Shown one piece after another: positions 27,484-35,797 of a stretch of DNA of 64,000 nucleotides. The notes under the pieces are model-generated. The model was not told the origin of the DNA and made no database searches. It worked only from the letters and a program-made list of their open reading frames with translations. Source of the DNA: Lacibacter luteus (GTDB taxonomy: Bacteria > Bacteroidota > Bacteroidia > Chitinophagales > Chitinophagaceae); contig NZ_SDHW01000004.1 of NCBI RefSeq assembly GCF_004118265.1, positions 1 to 64,000 on the forward strand, given 5' to 3'. The position numbers and the translations under genes are program-made. Each line of letters opens with the position of its first letter. The stretch's first letter is position 1.

Positions 27484-27563
27484 TAAATTTGAAAATTTAT
27501 TGATTTGACAATTTGAAAATTCTTCCACGTTAACATTAGCACATTTTCAAACTCTCAAATCAG
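27484..27563. repeat. Inverted repeat of TTTGAAAATTT type between nuoA and nuoB
   Basis: AATTTGAAAATTTA and GATTTGACAATTTGAAAAT (27485-27520) face ATTTTCAAACTCTCAAATC (27543-27561). Third consecutive intergenic copy of the family. Confidence 0.75.
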
Positions 27564-27567
27564 CATA

Positions 27568-27987
27568 TTAATCTTCCCAGTTTAATGCTCCTTTTTTAAT
27601 GATATAATAGAAGCCGCAAAGGAAAAAGCCGACAAACATCAACACCGCCATAAAGCCACTCCATCCCAGCTCTCTGAAGTTAACAGCATAAGGATAGAAA
27701 AAGATCACTTCCACATCAAATAATACAAACAAAATTGCTACCAGAAAGTACTTTACGGCCATTGGCTGGCGTGCATTACCGTGAATTTCGATACCACTTT
27801 CAAAGTTTTCCAGTTTCTGTGCTGTTGGGCGTTTGGGGCCTAACAAATGTGTAAGCGCCATCATAAGCGCCACAAAGCCAATTGCAAACAGAATTTGTAT
27901 GCCGATTGGGAAATAGTTACTGGAATCGTTTACAGCTGAAGCAACTGTAGAAGCAGGACTGGACTGTAAAAAGAAAAGCCAATGCAT
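27568..27987 (-). CDS. nuoA: NADH-quinone oxidoreductase subunit A
   Basis: A 139-aa membrane subunit with three helices near the junction of the two arms of complex I. Conserved features: KLENFESGIEIHGNARQP (loop, about 61-78), then AILFVLFDVEVIFFYPYAVNF, whose acidic residues are functionally important. The ATG at 27987 (MHWLFFLQ) is preferred; the frame extends 25 codons further into the promoter region. First gene of the operon. Confidence 0.94.
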   Translation of the reverse strand: MHWLFFLQSSPASTVASAVNDSSNYFPIGIQILFAIGFVALMMALTHLLGPKRPTAQKLENFESGIEIHGNARQPMAVKYFLVAILFVLFDVEVIFFYPYAVNFRELGWSGFMAVLMFVGFFLCGFYYIIKKGALNWED

Positions 27988-28009
27988 TAAGAGACGGTTT
28001 TGAATGCCG

Positions 28010-28017
28010 CAAAAATA
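28010..28017 (-). promoter_or_regulatory. Putative -7 box (TATTTTTG) of the nuo operon
   Basis: TATTTTTG on the minus strand, 22 bases before the nuoA ATG and just beyond the terminator of the upstream gene. A good -33 TTTG is not seen at the usual spacing. Confidence 0.4.
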
Positions 28018-28044
28018 AGGCAGGGTGATCGAAATTCCCTGTAT

Positions 28045-28079
28045 AAAAAAAAATCCCTTCACATATTGCGAAGGGATTT
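28045..28079 (-). terminator. Terminator after the TPR protein gene
   Basis: GAAGGGATTT (28070-28079) pairs with AAATCCCTTC (28051-28060), followed on the minus strand by a long T run. It separates the TPR gene from nuoA. Confidence 0.9.
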
Positions 28080-28097
28080 ATAGAAGAAGAAATGAAA

Positions 28098-29828
28098 CTA
28101 CTTGGTTTTAGGAGCTGAGCCTCCACCCGACGCTGCTCCTGAATTCGATGTTGCGCCACCGGGTTTTGTTGTTGTGGTGCTACCCGTTGTTTGTGATTTG
28201 CCGCCTGTAAGCTGACGCTTGTATTCAGCTGCTTCTTTATCCGCTGGGTCTATAGCAAGGACTTTATCACAAAACTCTATGGCTACTTTGTAATCCTTTT
28301 TAGTAAAAATATTATAACCGATAAAGTATTTATAAGCCGTTTTAATAGGTATTACAGAGTTTACGGAATCCTTAGTTTTTAATGTAGGCAATGCTAATTC
28401 AATAAACTTTTCAAAATGGGGGTTTGCTAAGCCATTTGTCATACTGGTATCAATGCTCCAGTTAGCACGGCCTCTCCAATAATATCCAAAATACTGATCA
28501 GGATATTTATCTGTATAAAGTTTAAAAATGCTGTCCGCTGTGTAGAAATACTTAAATTCTATAGCACCTGCATTCATATATGCTCTGCCAAGATTATAAA
28601 TATCAACATTGTTTGGAGACTTCTTGGTTTCAAATTGTTTTTTCATCCAAACAGCAGTTGCTACTGTATCTTTTTTCTTTCTTGCTAAAGCAACCGCTTT
28701 ATCCAGGTAAGAAGCTTTGTTGTCCTGAACGGTGTCTGCATCCATCGCTTTTTCGTAGTTGCCATAAGCCTGTGCTTCGCTACCTGCTGTGCCTGCAAAA
28801 ATATCACCCAAAAGTTCGTAGTCTTTAGGAACAATATCTTCCGGCTTTGCCTTTTTGAAAAACTCATCAACATTTGCTTTTGCATTAGCCAGATCGCCGC
28901 TTTTGAAGTAGCTATAAGCTTTTAAGCGGTAGATACGTGGCTTAATTACATTAGCACCAACTTTCGCAATCAATGCATCGGCCAAACTAATTGCTTCGCT
29001 GTACTTACCGGCAGCATATTTCAGATCGATTGTATAGTAATCGTTTTGTGGATCGCTATCGATAGCTGCGATGTATTTATGTAAATAATCTTCTGCTTTT
29101 GCAACATCTCTGAAATACCAGTAGAAGTATAAAGAATATAAAGCAGGGCCGTATGCAGGATCCATTGTTACCGCTTCTTCGTATGCCGGCAGGTAGTAAT
29201 CTTTATTTTTTTGACTTTCGTAGATCAATCCTTCTTTGTGCTTTGCAGCAGCATATTTAGGATTGAGCAATAATGCATTTTTAAATGCCAATACAGCATT
29301 GCCACCATCTACGAGTTTACGATAAGCATCACCAATGGTTACATAAACCGAAGGATCGTTGAATTTTTTAGTAGTGAGAATTTTTTGCAGATGTGTAATA
29401 CCGTAGTTTGCATCGCCTGCTTTTGTATAAGCATTTGCACGGCCAACTGCATGCAATACATCATTGTCTTTCGATTTGCTGTTGTTAATTGCCATATCGA
29501 AATGATTGCGGGCATCGGTTGCTTTGTTTTCAAGTAATTCCACATGTCCCATACCAGCCATCAACAAAGGAGAAGTTGCATTAGCGGCTAATGCGGTTTG
29601 ATAGGTTTGTTTGGCTTTGGCCACATCTTCCAGGCCAATAAATGCCTGACCTAACCAATAAGCTGACTCTTCGTTTTTGGGATTTGCCGCCACGAGCTTT
29701 TCAAAAACATCTTTTGCGCTCTTAAAACGTTCATAATACATGAACTTTTTGCCTTCATCGACTGATTGCGCAAACAACTGCTGCACAAATACAACTGCCA
29801 CAAATGCTAAACTAAGTGATCGTTTCAT
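28098..29828 (-). CDS. Secreted tetratricopeptide repeat protein
   Basis: A 576-aa protein with a signal peptide (MKRSLSLAFVAVVFVQQLFAQ) and TPR units from about residue 25 to 540. Clear units include AYWLGQAFIGLEDVAKAKQTYQ and KEAAEYKRQL near the end. The last 35 residues are a Ser/Thr/Gly/Lys low-complexity tail. It probably scaffolds protein contacts in the periplasm. It follows a PstS-like gene and a tonB gene on the same strand, an order I know from other Bacteroidota, so a role in the TonB system's envelope complex is possible but inferred. Confidence 0.85.
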   Translation of the reverse strand: MKRSLSLAFVAVVFVQQLFAQSVDEGKKFMYYERFKSAKDVFEKLVAANPKNEESAYWLGQAFIGLEDVAKAKQTYQTALAANATSPLLMAGMGHVELLENKATDARNHFDMAINNSKSKDNDVLHAVGRANAYTKAGDANYGITHLQKILTTKKFNDPSVYVTIGDAYRKLVDGGNAVLAFKNALLLNPKYAAAKHKEGLIYESQKNKDYYLPAYEEAVTMDPAYGPALYSLYFYWYFRDVAKAEDYLHKYIAAIDSDPQNDYYTIDLKYAAGKYSEAISLADALIAKVGANVIKPRIYRLKAYSYFKSGDLANAKANVDEFFKKAKPEDIVPKDYELLGDIFAGTAGSEAQAYGNYEKAMDADTVQDNKASYLDKAVALARKKKDTVATAVWMKKQFETKKSPNNVDIYNLGRAYMNAGAIEFKYFYTADSIFKLYTDKYPDQYFGYYWRGRANWSIDTSMTNGLANPHFEKFIELALPTLKTKDSVNSVIPIKTAYKYFIGYNIFTKKDYKVAIEFCDKVLAIDPADKEAAEYKRQLTGGKSQTTGSTTTTKPGGATSNSGAASGGGSAPKTK

Positions 29829-29888
29829 TTTTTCTTTCTTCTTTGGTTTAAGTAATCTGTTTGCTCAGGGTTGGTAAAAGTATTAAAA

Positions 29889-30824
29889 TTATTGGGTTAC
29901 CGGTTTTACTAATTTCAACTGGGTTTCCCTCATTATATAAATTCTTCTGCCTGGTACCAGGTAACCTCTTCTAAAGATCAATTGGCCCCGGTCGCTGTTC
30001 ATAAAATTTATAAACGCTTTTCCCAAACCTGCGTGATTTTCTTTCAAGACGTAATAAATCTCACGTGAGTAGGGATAACGTTTTGTTAAAATTTCTTCCT
30101 GCCAGGGTTTTGTAAATGTTCCTGCTTCATCGCAACTATCGCAAGGCAGCCAGGCAATACGTACTTTCTTCAACATCTCCAACTGATCAACATCTTCGGG
30201 GTTGCCTATCCAGCTTACACCAACAAAACCAACATAGCCGGGGTTTGCGGCAATATATTCAATTACATCCCTGCTGTTTTTTGCAGCAGTTATTACCGAT
30301 GTGTTAAACATCTTTCCTTTTAAAATACTGTCAATGGCATAACGAACGGAGCTGGTTGCCTTCACCCCATCAAAAACCAATTTGTAAGGCTTTTTACTTG
30401 TTCCGAGCAACAGTTGCTGCACATCTTCTTTAGTAAAAACAGAATCAACAGCATTTCTGTTCACTACCAATGCAACTGCATCCCTTGCCAGTAATTCACT
30501 TTTCGGATACAAACCCAGCGAATCGGAATAATAACGGGCTTCCCGGGTAGTGAGTTTTTTGGTAACAATCACCATACGGGTACTGTCGTTCAGCAAATCG
30601 TTCCAGCATTCTGCTTCGGGCTTATATTCTGCAATGATCTTTGCTTTAGGATAGGCCGATTCGAAAACCTTTATCTGTTCTTCCAGGATAGGTTTAAAAG
30701 CCTCATCCACACTAATATGAATTGTTCCGGCAGTGCCGGTATCAGTTGGCTGAGGCTTTTTTGTTTTACAGGAAACAAAACCAATAAAAAGAATACTTAC
30801 AAAAGCTGCAAACCGCTTAACCAT
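29889..30824 (-). CDS. PstS-like substrate-binding lipoprotein
   Basis: A 311-aa protein with a lipoprotein signal (lipobox near FVSC, Cys at about 19) and the fold of phosphate-type periplasmic binding proteins. Visible signs are an early GTIHISVDEAFKPI strand-helix, a middle YVGFVGVSWIGN segment, and a late KRYPYSREIYYVLKENHAGLGKAFINFM segment typical of PstS. No pst transport genes are nearby; instead it is linked to tonB and a TPR gene, so it may bind phosphate or another ligand for signalling. Confidence 0.8.
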   Translation of the reverse strand: MVKRFAAFVSILFIGFVSCKTKKPQPTDTGTAGTIHISVDEAFKPILEEQIKVFESAYPKAKIIAEYKPEAECWNDLLNDSTRMVIVTKKLTTREARYYSDSLGLYPKSELLARDAVALVVNRNAVDSVFTKEDVQQLLLGTSKKPYKLVFDGVKATSSVRYAIDSILKGKMFNTSVITAAKNSRDVIEYIAANPGYVGFVGVSWIGNPEDVDQLEMLKKVRIAWLPCDSCDEAGTFTKPWQEEILTKRYPYSREIYYVLKENHAGLGKAFINFMNSDRGQLIFRRGYLVPGRRIYIMRETQLKLVKPVTQ

Positions 30825-30826
30825 AC

Positions 30827-31066
30827 TTAAGAAGGGTTTTTATATGTTTTAAAGCCTCTGAAAATGCGGAAGGCGCCATATAGAAAAGCTCCAATACCAA
30901 AAACTGTTACAATATCCGGTGGAGGAAAAGTTATTTCCAGACCAATAAATTTCGAAATAGCTAACACCGCTCCCACAACCGCATAAATGAGCCCCATCAC
31001 AAAATCGAATAATGCTTTTATGTTAACGGGTTTATTTTTCTTTCTAAAGTCTTCCTGTAGTGACAT
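30827..31066 (-). CDS. Small membrane protein (79 aa)
   Basis: Two hydrophobic helices (about 20-45 and 52-68) with charged ends and no recognised domain. It lies between the PstS-like gene (stop codon two bases before that gene's ATG) and tonB, so it is co-transcribed with both. Function unknown. Confidence 0.7.
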   Translation of the reverse strand: MSLQEDFRKKNKPVNIKALFDFVMGLIYAVVGAVLAISKFIGLEITFPPPDIVTVFGIGAFLYGAFRIFRGFKTYKNPS

Positions 31067-31102
31067 GTAAGCTTTTTAGGGAGCGGGCAAGTTAACCAAT
31101 TT

Positions 31103-31927
31103 TTACTCTTCGGGAGCGGTAAAAGTAACCGGTTGTGTAAAATATACAGCTACTGCTTTTCCGTTTTGTTTACCCGGTTTCCACTTAGGCATACGACCGA
31201 TAACACGCAACACTTCTCTATCGAATTGGTTACCTCCACTTGCAACAATTACCGCATCGGTAACATCGCCATTGGCATTTACTACAAACTTTACACGTAC
31301 TGTTTTACGGTCACCAGCCTCCAGATCGTCGGGCACACGAAGCATTTTTTGTAAATAACTGATCCATGCCTGCATACCGCCAGGAAACTCAGGCGCTATT
31401 TCAGATATTTCGAGAATTTGCGGCGCTTCCGGTTGTTTTTCTTTGGTATTATCAGGAGTAATTACAGTTTCATTGCCTTGCTTCGCCTGTATATAATCTC
31501 CGCCACCAGGAGTTCCCGGATCGTCTATTGGTCCCGGATTGTAAATTGCAGGATCAGTTCTGTCCGGCGGTAAATTTTTCGCCTGGTCATCGGGAACTAT
31601 TTCAGGATCTGTATCAATTTTTGTGGGAGGTTTCTCTGCTACTGTTCGCTCTTGCGGCTTTGGTTGTTCTTTTGGCTTCTCACGTTCAACGTAGGGGTCT
31701 AAAACCACTTCTGTGATTTTTTCCCTTGCAGTAAATCGAACATCAGCTTTCTTTGATTGGCTCATCACAATTACAAAACCTGCACCTACTAATAGCAGCA
31801 TTGTTGCCATTGCTTTTTTAAGATGTGACGGATAGGCTTTACGAATAGAATAAGCACCGTAGGCTTTATTTCTGTTTTCGAATAAAATGTCTAATACATC
31901 GGCTTTGAGAATTTCTTCGCTTTTCAT
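31103..31927 (-). CDS. tonB: TonB family energy transducer (second copy)
   Basis: A 274-aa TonB with the same plan as the copy at 2435. It has an N-terminal KADVLDILFENRNKAYGAYSIRK stretch, one membrane helix (about 41-60), a Pro/Lys/Glu linker to about 165, and a C-terminal TonB_C domain containing FPGGMQAWISYLQ and VVNANGDVTDAVIV. The ATG at 31927 gives the expected start; the frame continues upstream without family resemblance. It lacks adjacent exbB/exbD and could use the cluster at 1815-5522. Confidence 0.93.
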   Translation of the reverse strand: MKSEEILKADVLDILFENRNKAYGAYSIRKAYPSHLKKAMATMLLLVGAGFVIVMSQSKKADVRFTAREKITEVVLDPYVEREKPKEQPKPQERTVAEKPPTKIDTDPEIVPDDQAKNLPPDRTDPAIYNPGPIDDPGTPGGGDYIQAKQGNETVITPDNTKEKQPEAPQILEISEIAPEFPGGMQAWISYLQKMLRVPDDLEAGDRKTVRVKFVVNANGDVTDAVIVASGGNQFDREVLRVIGRMPKWKPGKQNGKAVAVYFTQPVTFTAPEE

Positions 31928-32176
31928 GTTTTTACAGTTTGGTTGTGAACAATAAACAGCATGCACATTTAGCTGTGGCGCCGTTTGATTTTTACTTTTC
32001 ATGAAAAACAAAAGCTCATACATATTCGTCGGCCGACAATTGTTGAAACGTTTGTTTGTATAACAGTAGTTTGCTGTTGTACTGTTTGGTATTAAGATGC
32101 GTTGCTGAAAGAAATCCACAAACGAAGTAAGGAGTAAGCGATACGAAATAAGAAGATGAAACTTGTAACTCTCAAT

Positions 32177-32184
32177 TATCTTTG
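32177..32184 (+). promoter_or_regulatory. -7 box (TATCTTTG) next to the phosphatase start codon
   Basis: TATCTTTG matches the Bacteroidota TAnnTTTG consensus and ends five bases before the ATG at 32190, which suggests a nearly leaderless mRNA. No good -33 box is seen. Confidence 0.45.
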
Positions 32185-32189
32185 CGGCC

Positions 32190-32672
32190 ATGCGTATTTT
32201 AATGGTTTGTTTGGGAAATATTTGCCGCAGCCCTTTAGCAGAAGGTATACTGCAACACAAAGCATGGAAAGCCGGTTTGCAATGGAGTGTTGAAAGTGCA
32301 GGCACAGGTGCATGGCATGCAGGCGAACCTCCACATCATTTAAGTACAAAAGTGGCTAAGCTCAATGGTGTAGACATCAGCAAACAACGTGCTCGTCAGT
32401 TTGTAAAAGAAGATTTTCTCAACTACGATTTTATTTATGTAATGGACAGCAGTAATTACATTGATGTAAAACAAATGAGTGGAAAACTCTGGAATGAAAC
32501 GAAAGTTGATCTGCTGCTAAACGAATTACATCCCGGCCAAAACAGGAATGTACCCGACCCCTGGTATGGAAAAGAAGATGGTTATCATAAAGTATATGAA
32601 ATGATCGATCAGGCATGTGACAAAATCATACAGAAATACGGGGCACGAACTGAGTTGATTGCTGATGTATGA
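32190..32672 (+). CDS. Low-molecular-weight protein-tyrosine-phosphatase
   Basis: A 160-aa cytosolic phosphatase. The catalytic P-loop CLGNICRS (C-x5-R-S, about residues 7-14) is at the N-terminus and the general acid motif DPWYG lies at about 126-130, both as in the family. Substrates may include phosphotyrosine proteins or arginine-phosphorylated proteins; this cannot be told here. It is followed 58 bases later by hisS on the same strand. Confidence 0.95.
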   Translation: MRILMVCLGNICRSPLAEGILQHKAWKAGLQWSVESAGTGAWHAGEPPHHLSTKVAKLNGVDISKQRARQFVKEDFLNYDFIYVMDSSNYIDVKQMSGKLWNETKVDLLLNELHPGQNRNVPDPWYGKEDGYHKVYEMIDQACDKIIQKYGARTELIADV

Positions 32673-32729
32673 TTTCGGATTTATGATTTGAAAACAATAA
32701 ACTTCAAACAAAAAACTATAAAAATATCA

Positions 32730-34094
32730 ATGGCGAAGGTTAATGTATCATTACCGCAGGGCACAAGAGATTTTGGAGCAGAAGTTGTGCGTAAACGCAC
32801 CTATATTTTTTCAACCATTAAATCGGTATTTGAATTATATGGATTTGAACCGTTGGAAACGCCAGCCATGGAAAACCTCGACACTTTGATGGGTAAGTAC
32901 GGCGAAGAAGGCGATAAACTCATTTTTAAAATTCTCAATAACGGCTTAGACAATCCGGATAAACAACAAAAAATAAAAGAAGATTTTGAAAAAGTACTGG
33001 CCGGAAAAAACAGCAGTGGTATTACAGAGCGTGCTTTAAAATACGATCTCACCATTCCGTTTGCACGTTATGTGGCAATGAATCATAACCAGCTTACAAT
33101 GCCTTTCAAACGCTACCAGGTACAACCTGTTTGGCGTGCCGACCGTCCGCAAAAAGGCCGTTACCGTGAGTTTTACCAATGTGATGCAGATGTGGTGGGC
33201 AGTAAATCGTTATTAAATGAAATTGAGCTGAGTAATATCTATGCAACTGTATTTAATAAACTGGGTGTAAGTGTAGAGATAAAAATCAACAGTCGTAAAA
33301 TATTGGCAGCCTTAGCCGAAATATGTGGTGGTGCAGATAAGATGGTTGATATTACCATTGCCATCGATAAACTCGATAAAATCGGCATTGAAAAAGTAAA
33401 AGAAGAACTGGCACAACGTGGATTAAATGTCGCCCAAATAAGCATTATTGAAAACTACCTCAACATTACCGGCAGCAACGAAGAAAAACTTGCAGCCATC
33501 AAACAATTAATCGGCGGTAACGAAACAGGCGCCAAAGGAATTGAAGAAATAGAAACGGTATATCGCCAATCGGCAATTAATAATCTGCAATTCGATTTCA
33601 CCTTAGCCCGTGGCTTAAACTATTATACCGGTGTTATTTTCGAAGTAAAGGCCAACAATGTACAAATGGGTAGTATTGGCGGCGGCGGCCGTTACGATGA
33701 TCTTACAGGATTATTCGGTGTGCCTAATATTCCAGGTGTTGGTATTTCCTTTGGTGTAGATCGTATTTACGATGTAATGGAAGAATTAAAGCTCTTTCCT
33801 GCAGGTGTACATACAGGTACAAAGGTTTTGTTTTTCAACTTAGGCGATGCTGAAAGCAAAAAAGCATTTGCATTAATGCAGGAACTCCGCAGTAAAGGAA
33901 TTGCAGCAGAGCTCTACCACGAAAACAGCAAATTCGATAAACAATTCAAATACGCTGAGAAAAAGCAGATACCGTTTATTGTTATCATTGGCACCAAAGA
34001 ACTGGAAACAAATACCTGTAATATTAAGGAACTGGCAACGGGTTTACAGGAAACTGTAAGCTTCGATGAAATGCTGAAAAAATTTACTGCGTAA
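32730..34094 (+). CDS. hisS: Histidine--tRNA ligase
   Basis: A class II aminoacyl-tRNA synthetase, 454 residues. Motif 2 is at YREFYQCDADVVG (about 136-148). The histidine-specific loop LARGLNYYTGVIFEVKA and motif 3 GGGRYDDL ... GVGISFGVDRI are clear, followed by the anticodon-binding domain (about 360-454). The ATG at 32730 (MAKVNVSLPQGTRDF) is the usual start; a 14-codon extension upstream is not conserved-looking. Confidence 0.97.
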   Translation: MAKVNVSLPQGTRDFGAEVVRKRTYIFSTIKSVFELYGFEPLETPAMENLDTLMGKYGEEGDKLIFKILNNGLDNPDKQQKIKEDFEKVLAGKNSSGITERALKYDLTIPFARYVAMNHNQLTMPFKRYQVQPVWRADRPQKGRYREFYQCDADVVGSKSLLNEIELSNIYATVFNKLGVSVEIKINSRKILAALAEICGGADKMVDITIAIDKLDKIGIEKVKEELAQRGLNVAQISIIENYLNITGSNEEKLAAIKQLIGGNETGAKGIEEIETVYRQSAINNLQFDFTLARGLNYYTGVIFEVKANNVQMGSIGGGGRYDDLTGLFGVPNIPGVGISFGVDRIYDVMEELKLFPAGVHTGTKVLFFNLGDAESKKAFALMQELRSKGIAAELYHENSKFDKQFKYAEKKQIPFIVIIGTKELETNTCNIKELATGLQETVSFDEMLKKFTA

Positions 34095-34132
34095 AACTAT
34101 TTTCAGCGTTTCAATAATTCCTTTCATTCTTT

Positions 34133-34165
34133 TTTGGGTTGTATGGGTGCTTATCTTTATTTTTG
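34133..34165 (+). promoter_or_regulatory. Promoter of tRNA-Ser
   Basis: TTTG (34133-34136), then 21 bases, then TATTTTTG (34158-34165), a good match to the Bacteroidota housekeeping promoter. The tRNA starts 21 bases further on. Confidence 0.65.
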
Positions 34166-34185
34166 CCACCCTTAAAATTTCAGTC

Positions 34186-34274
34186 GGTGAGGTGGATGAG
34201 TGGCTGAAATCAGTAGTTTGCTAAACTGCCGTACGGGTAACTCTGTACCGCGGGTTCGAATCCCGCCCTCACCG
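34186..34274 (+). tRNA. tRNA-Ser (anticodon GCT)
   Basis: The acceptor stem GGTGAGG/CCTCACC closes the molecule, with discriminator G. The anticodon stem GTAGT/ACTGC holds the loop TTGCTAA with anticodon GCT, reading AGC/AGU. A long variable arm (GTACGGGTAACTCTGTACC) and the T arm GCGGGTTCGAATCCCGC complete a class II serine tRNA of 89 nt. CCA is not encoded. It is the probable attachment site for the adjacent integrase. Confidence 0.97.
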
Positions 34275-34296
34275 CTCTTAATTAATTATTTTAAGA

Positions 34297-34333
34297 CGAA
34301 AAAGCCGCAAATCAAATGATTGCGGCTTTTTCG
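34297..34333 (+). terminator. Terminator after tRNA-Ser
   Basis: A 14-bp perfect stem: CGAAAAAGCCGCAA (34297-34310) pairs with TTGCGGCTTTTTCG (34320-34333), with a T5 run in the right arm. Confidence 0.88.
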
Positions 34334-34526
34334 TTCGGTGAGTAAATTCCAAAAAAACACAAAATATTCAACCTTCAGGTGAGCGATTCGGTGAGTAGAA
34401 AATAACACTCAATTTACTCACCGAATTTGCACAAAACCCTTATCCAGCAAGCATTTCAGGAGAAATAAAACTTGCAATTGCAGTCGGCAATTTGTATCTT
34501 TATTTAGTAAAACACCTACTCACCGC
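34334..34526. repeat. CGGTGAGTA direct and inverted sites, probable integrase arm/att sites
   Basis: TTCGGTGAGTAAATT (34334-34348) and its exact inverse (34411-34425) flank a further TTCGGTGAGTA (34387-34397); an inverted CTACTCACCGCT copy (34516-34527) lies just before the integrase gene. The shared CTCACCGCT also forms the 3' end of tRNA-Ser and the bases after it (34268-34276). Clustered direct and inverted sites between a tRNA end and a tyrosine recombinase gene fit an attL region. Confidence 0.65.
34472..34502 (+). promoter_or_regulatory. Promoter of the integrase gene
   Basis: TTG (34472-34474), 20 bases, then TATCTTTA (34495-34502), close to the TTTG/TAnnTTTG consensus. An inverted CGGTGAG site lies just downstream, so integrase binding there could repress its own gene. 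Confidence 0.55.
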
Positions 34527-34538
34527 TAATCATCGTAC

Positions 34539-35786
34539 ATGGTAAAGACCTTTCACCACATCTTCTACCAGAAGAAACCAAAAAACTACCAAAACGGACC
34601 TGTTCCCATTTATTTACGCATCACTGTTGAAGGCAAACGAGCTGAAGTTTCAATTAACCGGGAAGTAGAACCTGGTAACTGGATTTCCAAAGCAGGCCGA
34701 TTAAAAGGCAAGTCAGAAGAAGTAAAGAAATTCAATGCACACTTAGATGCACTGCAATCCAAGTTATACGATGCACATCAGGCATTGATTAGGGAAAACA
34801 AACCCATTACAGCCGAAACATTAAAGAACCGATACATCGGTGCCGGTGAAAGACAGCGCACCATTATTCCTATTTTCAAAAAACACAACGATGAAATGCA
34901 AGCCCTCATACCTCAGGAGTACGCAGAAGGCACATTGGAACGCTTCAGGATTACCCTATCCCACCTCAAAGAATTTTTACTGTGGAAGTATAAAACAACA
35001 GATGTTGAACTTCGGCAAATTAATCATGAGTTTGTTGCAGATTTTGATTTCTACATAAGGTCAGAAAGAAAGTGTGCAAACAATACGGCAGTCAAGTACA
35101 GTAAATACTTTCAAAAAATCATTCGCATCTGTATCGCCAATGGTTGGATAGAGAAAGATCCATTTGTAAACTTCAAGGTGAAATTGAAAGTAGTTGACAG
35201 AGCATTTCTATCAGAAGAAGAACTGCAAGCTATCCAAACCAAAGAATTTACCTCAATACGTTTAAATCAAGTAAGAGATGTTTTTCTGTTCTCCTGCTTT
35301 ACAGGTTTAGCCTATGCAGACGTTCTAAAACTCAGCCCGGGTCATGTCAGCACCGGCATTGATGGCGAAAAATGGCTCTTTGTTAATCGTACCAAAACCG
35401 ATACTCCTTCCCGTGTTCCCTTGTTACCTGTGGCTTTGGAGATAATCGAGAAGTACAGCGCCTATCCTGCATGCATCAATCAAAACAAACTATTACCGGT
35501 TTCCAGTAATCAGAAGATGAACGCCTACCTGAAAGAAATCGCAGACGTTTGCAACATAACAAAAGAATTAACCTTCCATATTGCACGACACACATTTGCA
35601 ACAACGGTAACATTAAACAATGATGTTCCCATTGAAAGTGTGTCAAAAATGCTGGGGCATAAAACCATAAAAACAACCCAGCACTATGCGAAGCTGCTTG
35701 ACAAGAAAGTAAGTAGTGACATGAACGCACTCCGCAATAAATTCACAAGGAAAGAAGAAACAGCTGATTTAAAAACGGGCTCCTAA
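34539..35786 (+). CDS. Tyrosine recombinase / integrase (IntDOT-like, SAM-like core)
   Basis: A 415-aa site-specific recombinase. Residues 1-95 form the arm-binding domain, about 100-205 the SAM-like core-binding domain, and 215-400 the catalytic domain. Box I reads SCFTGLAYAD, where the usual catalytic Arg is replaced by Ala, as known for CTnDOT-type integrases. The rest is intact: Lys in the beta turn (NRTKT), HIARH (about 347-351), GHKTIKTTQHY with nucleophile Tyr at about 383. It lies 264 bases from tRNA-Ser with arm-like repeats between. NBU2-type elements are known to use tRNA-Ser. Confidence 0.93.
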   Translation: MVKTFHHIFYQKKPKNYQNGPVPIYLRITVEGKRAEVSINREVEPGNWISKAGRLKGKSEEVKKFNAHLDALQSKLYDAHQALIRENKPITAETLKNRYIGAGERQRTIIPIFKKHNDEMQALIPQEYAEGTLERFRITLSHLKEFLLWKYKTTDVELRQINHEFVADFDFYIRSERKCANNTAVKYSKYFQKIIRICIANGWIEKDPFVNFKVKLKVVDRAFLSEEELQAIQTKEFTSIRLNQVRDVFLFSCFTGLAYADVLKLSPGHVSTGIDGEKWLFVNRTKTDTPSRVPLLPVALEIIEKYSAYPACINQNKLLPVSSNQKMNAYLKEIADVCNITKELTFHIARHTFATTVTLNNDVPIESVSKMLGHKTIKTTQHYAKLLDKKVSSDMNALRNKFTRKEETADLKTGS

Positions 35787-35797
35787 GAAAGAACCTG

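Noticed and set aside
31928-32305. N-terminal extension of the second TonB (126 extra codons).
   Set aside because: It overlaps the divergent phosphatase gene and its promoter and does not resemble TonB; MKSEEILKADVLDILF at 31927 matches the start of the other TonB.
34539-35786. Integrase inactive because box I lacks the catalytic Arg.
   Set aside because: IntDOT-type recombinases are known to lack that Arg and remain active; the other catalytic residues are present.
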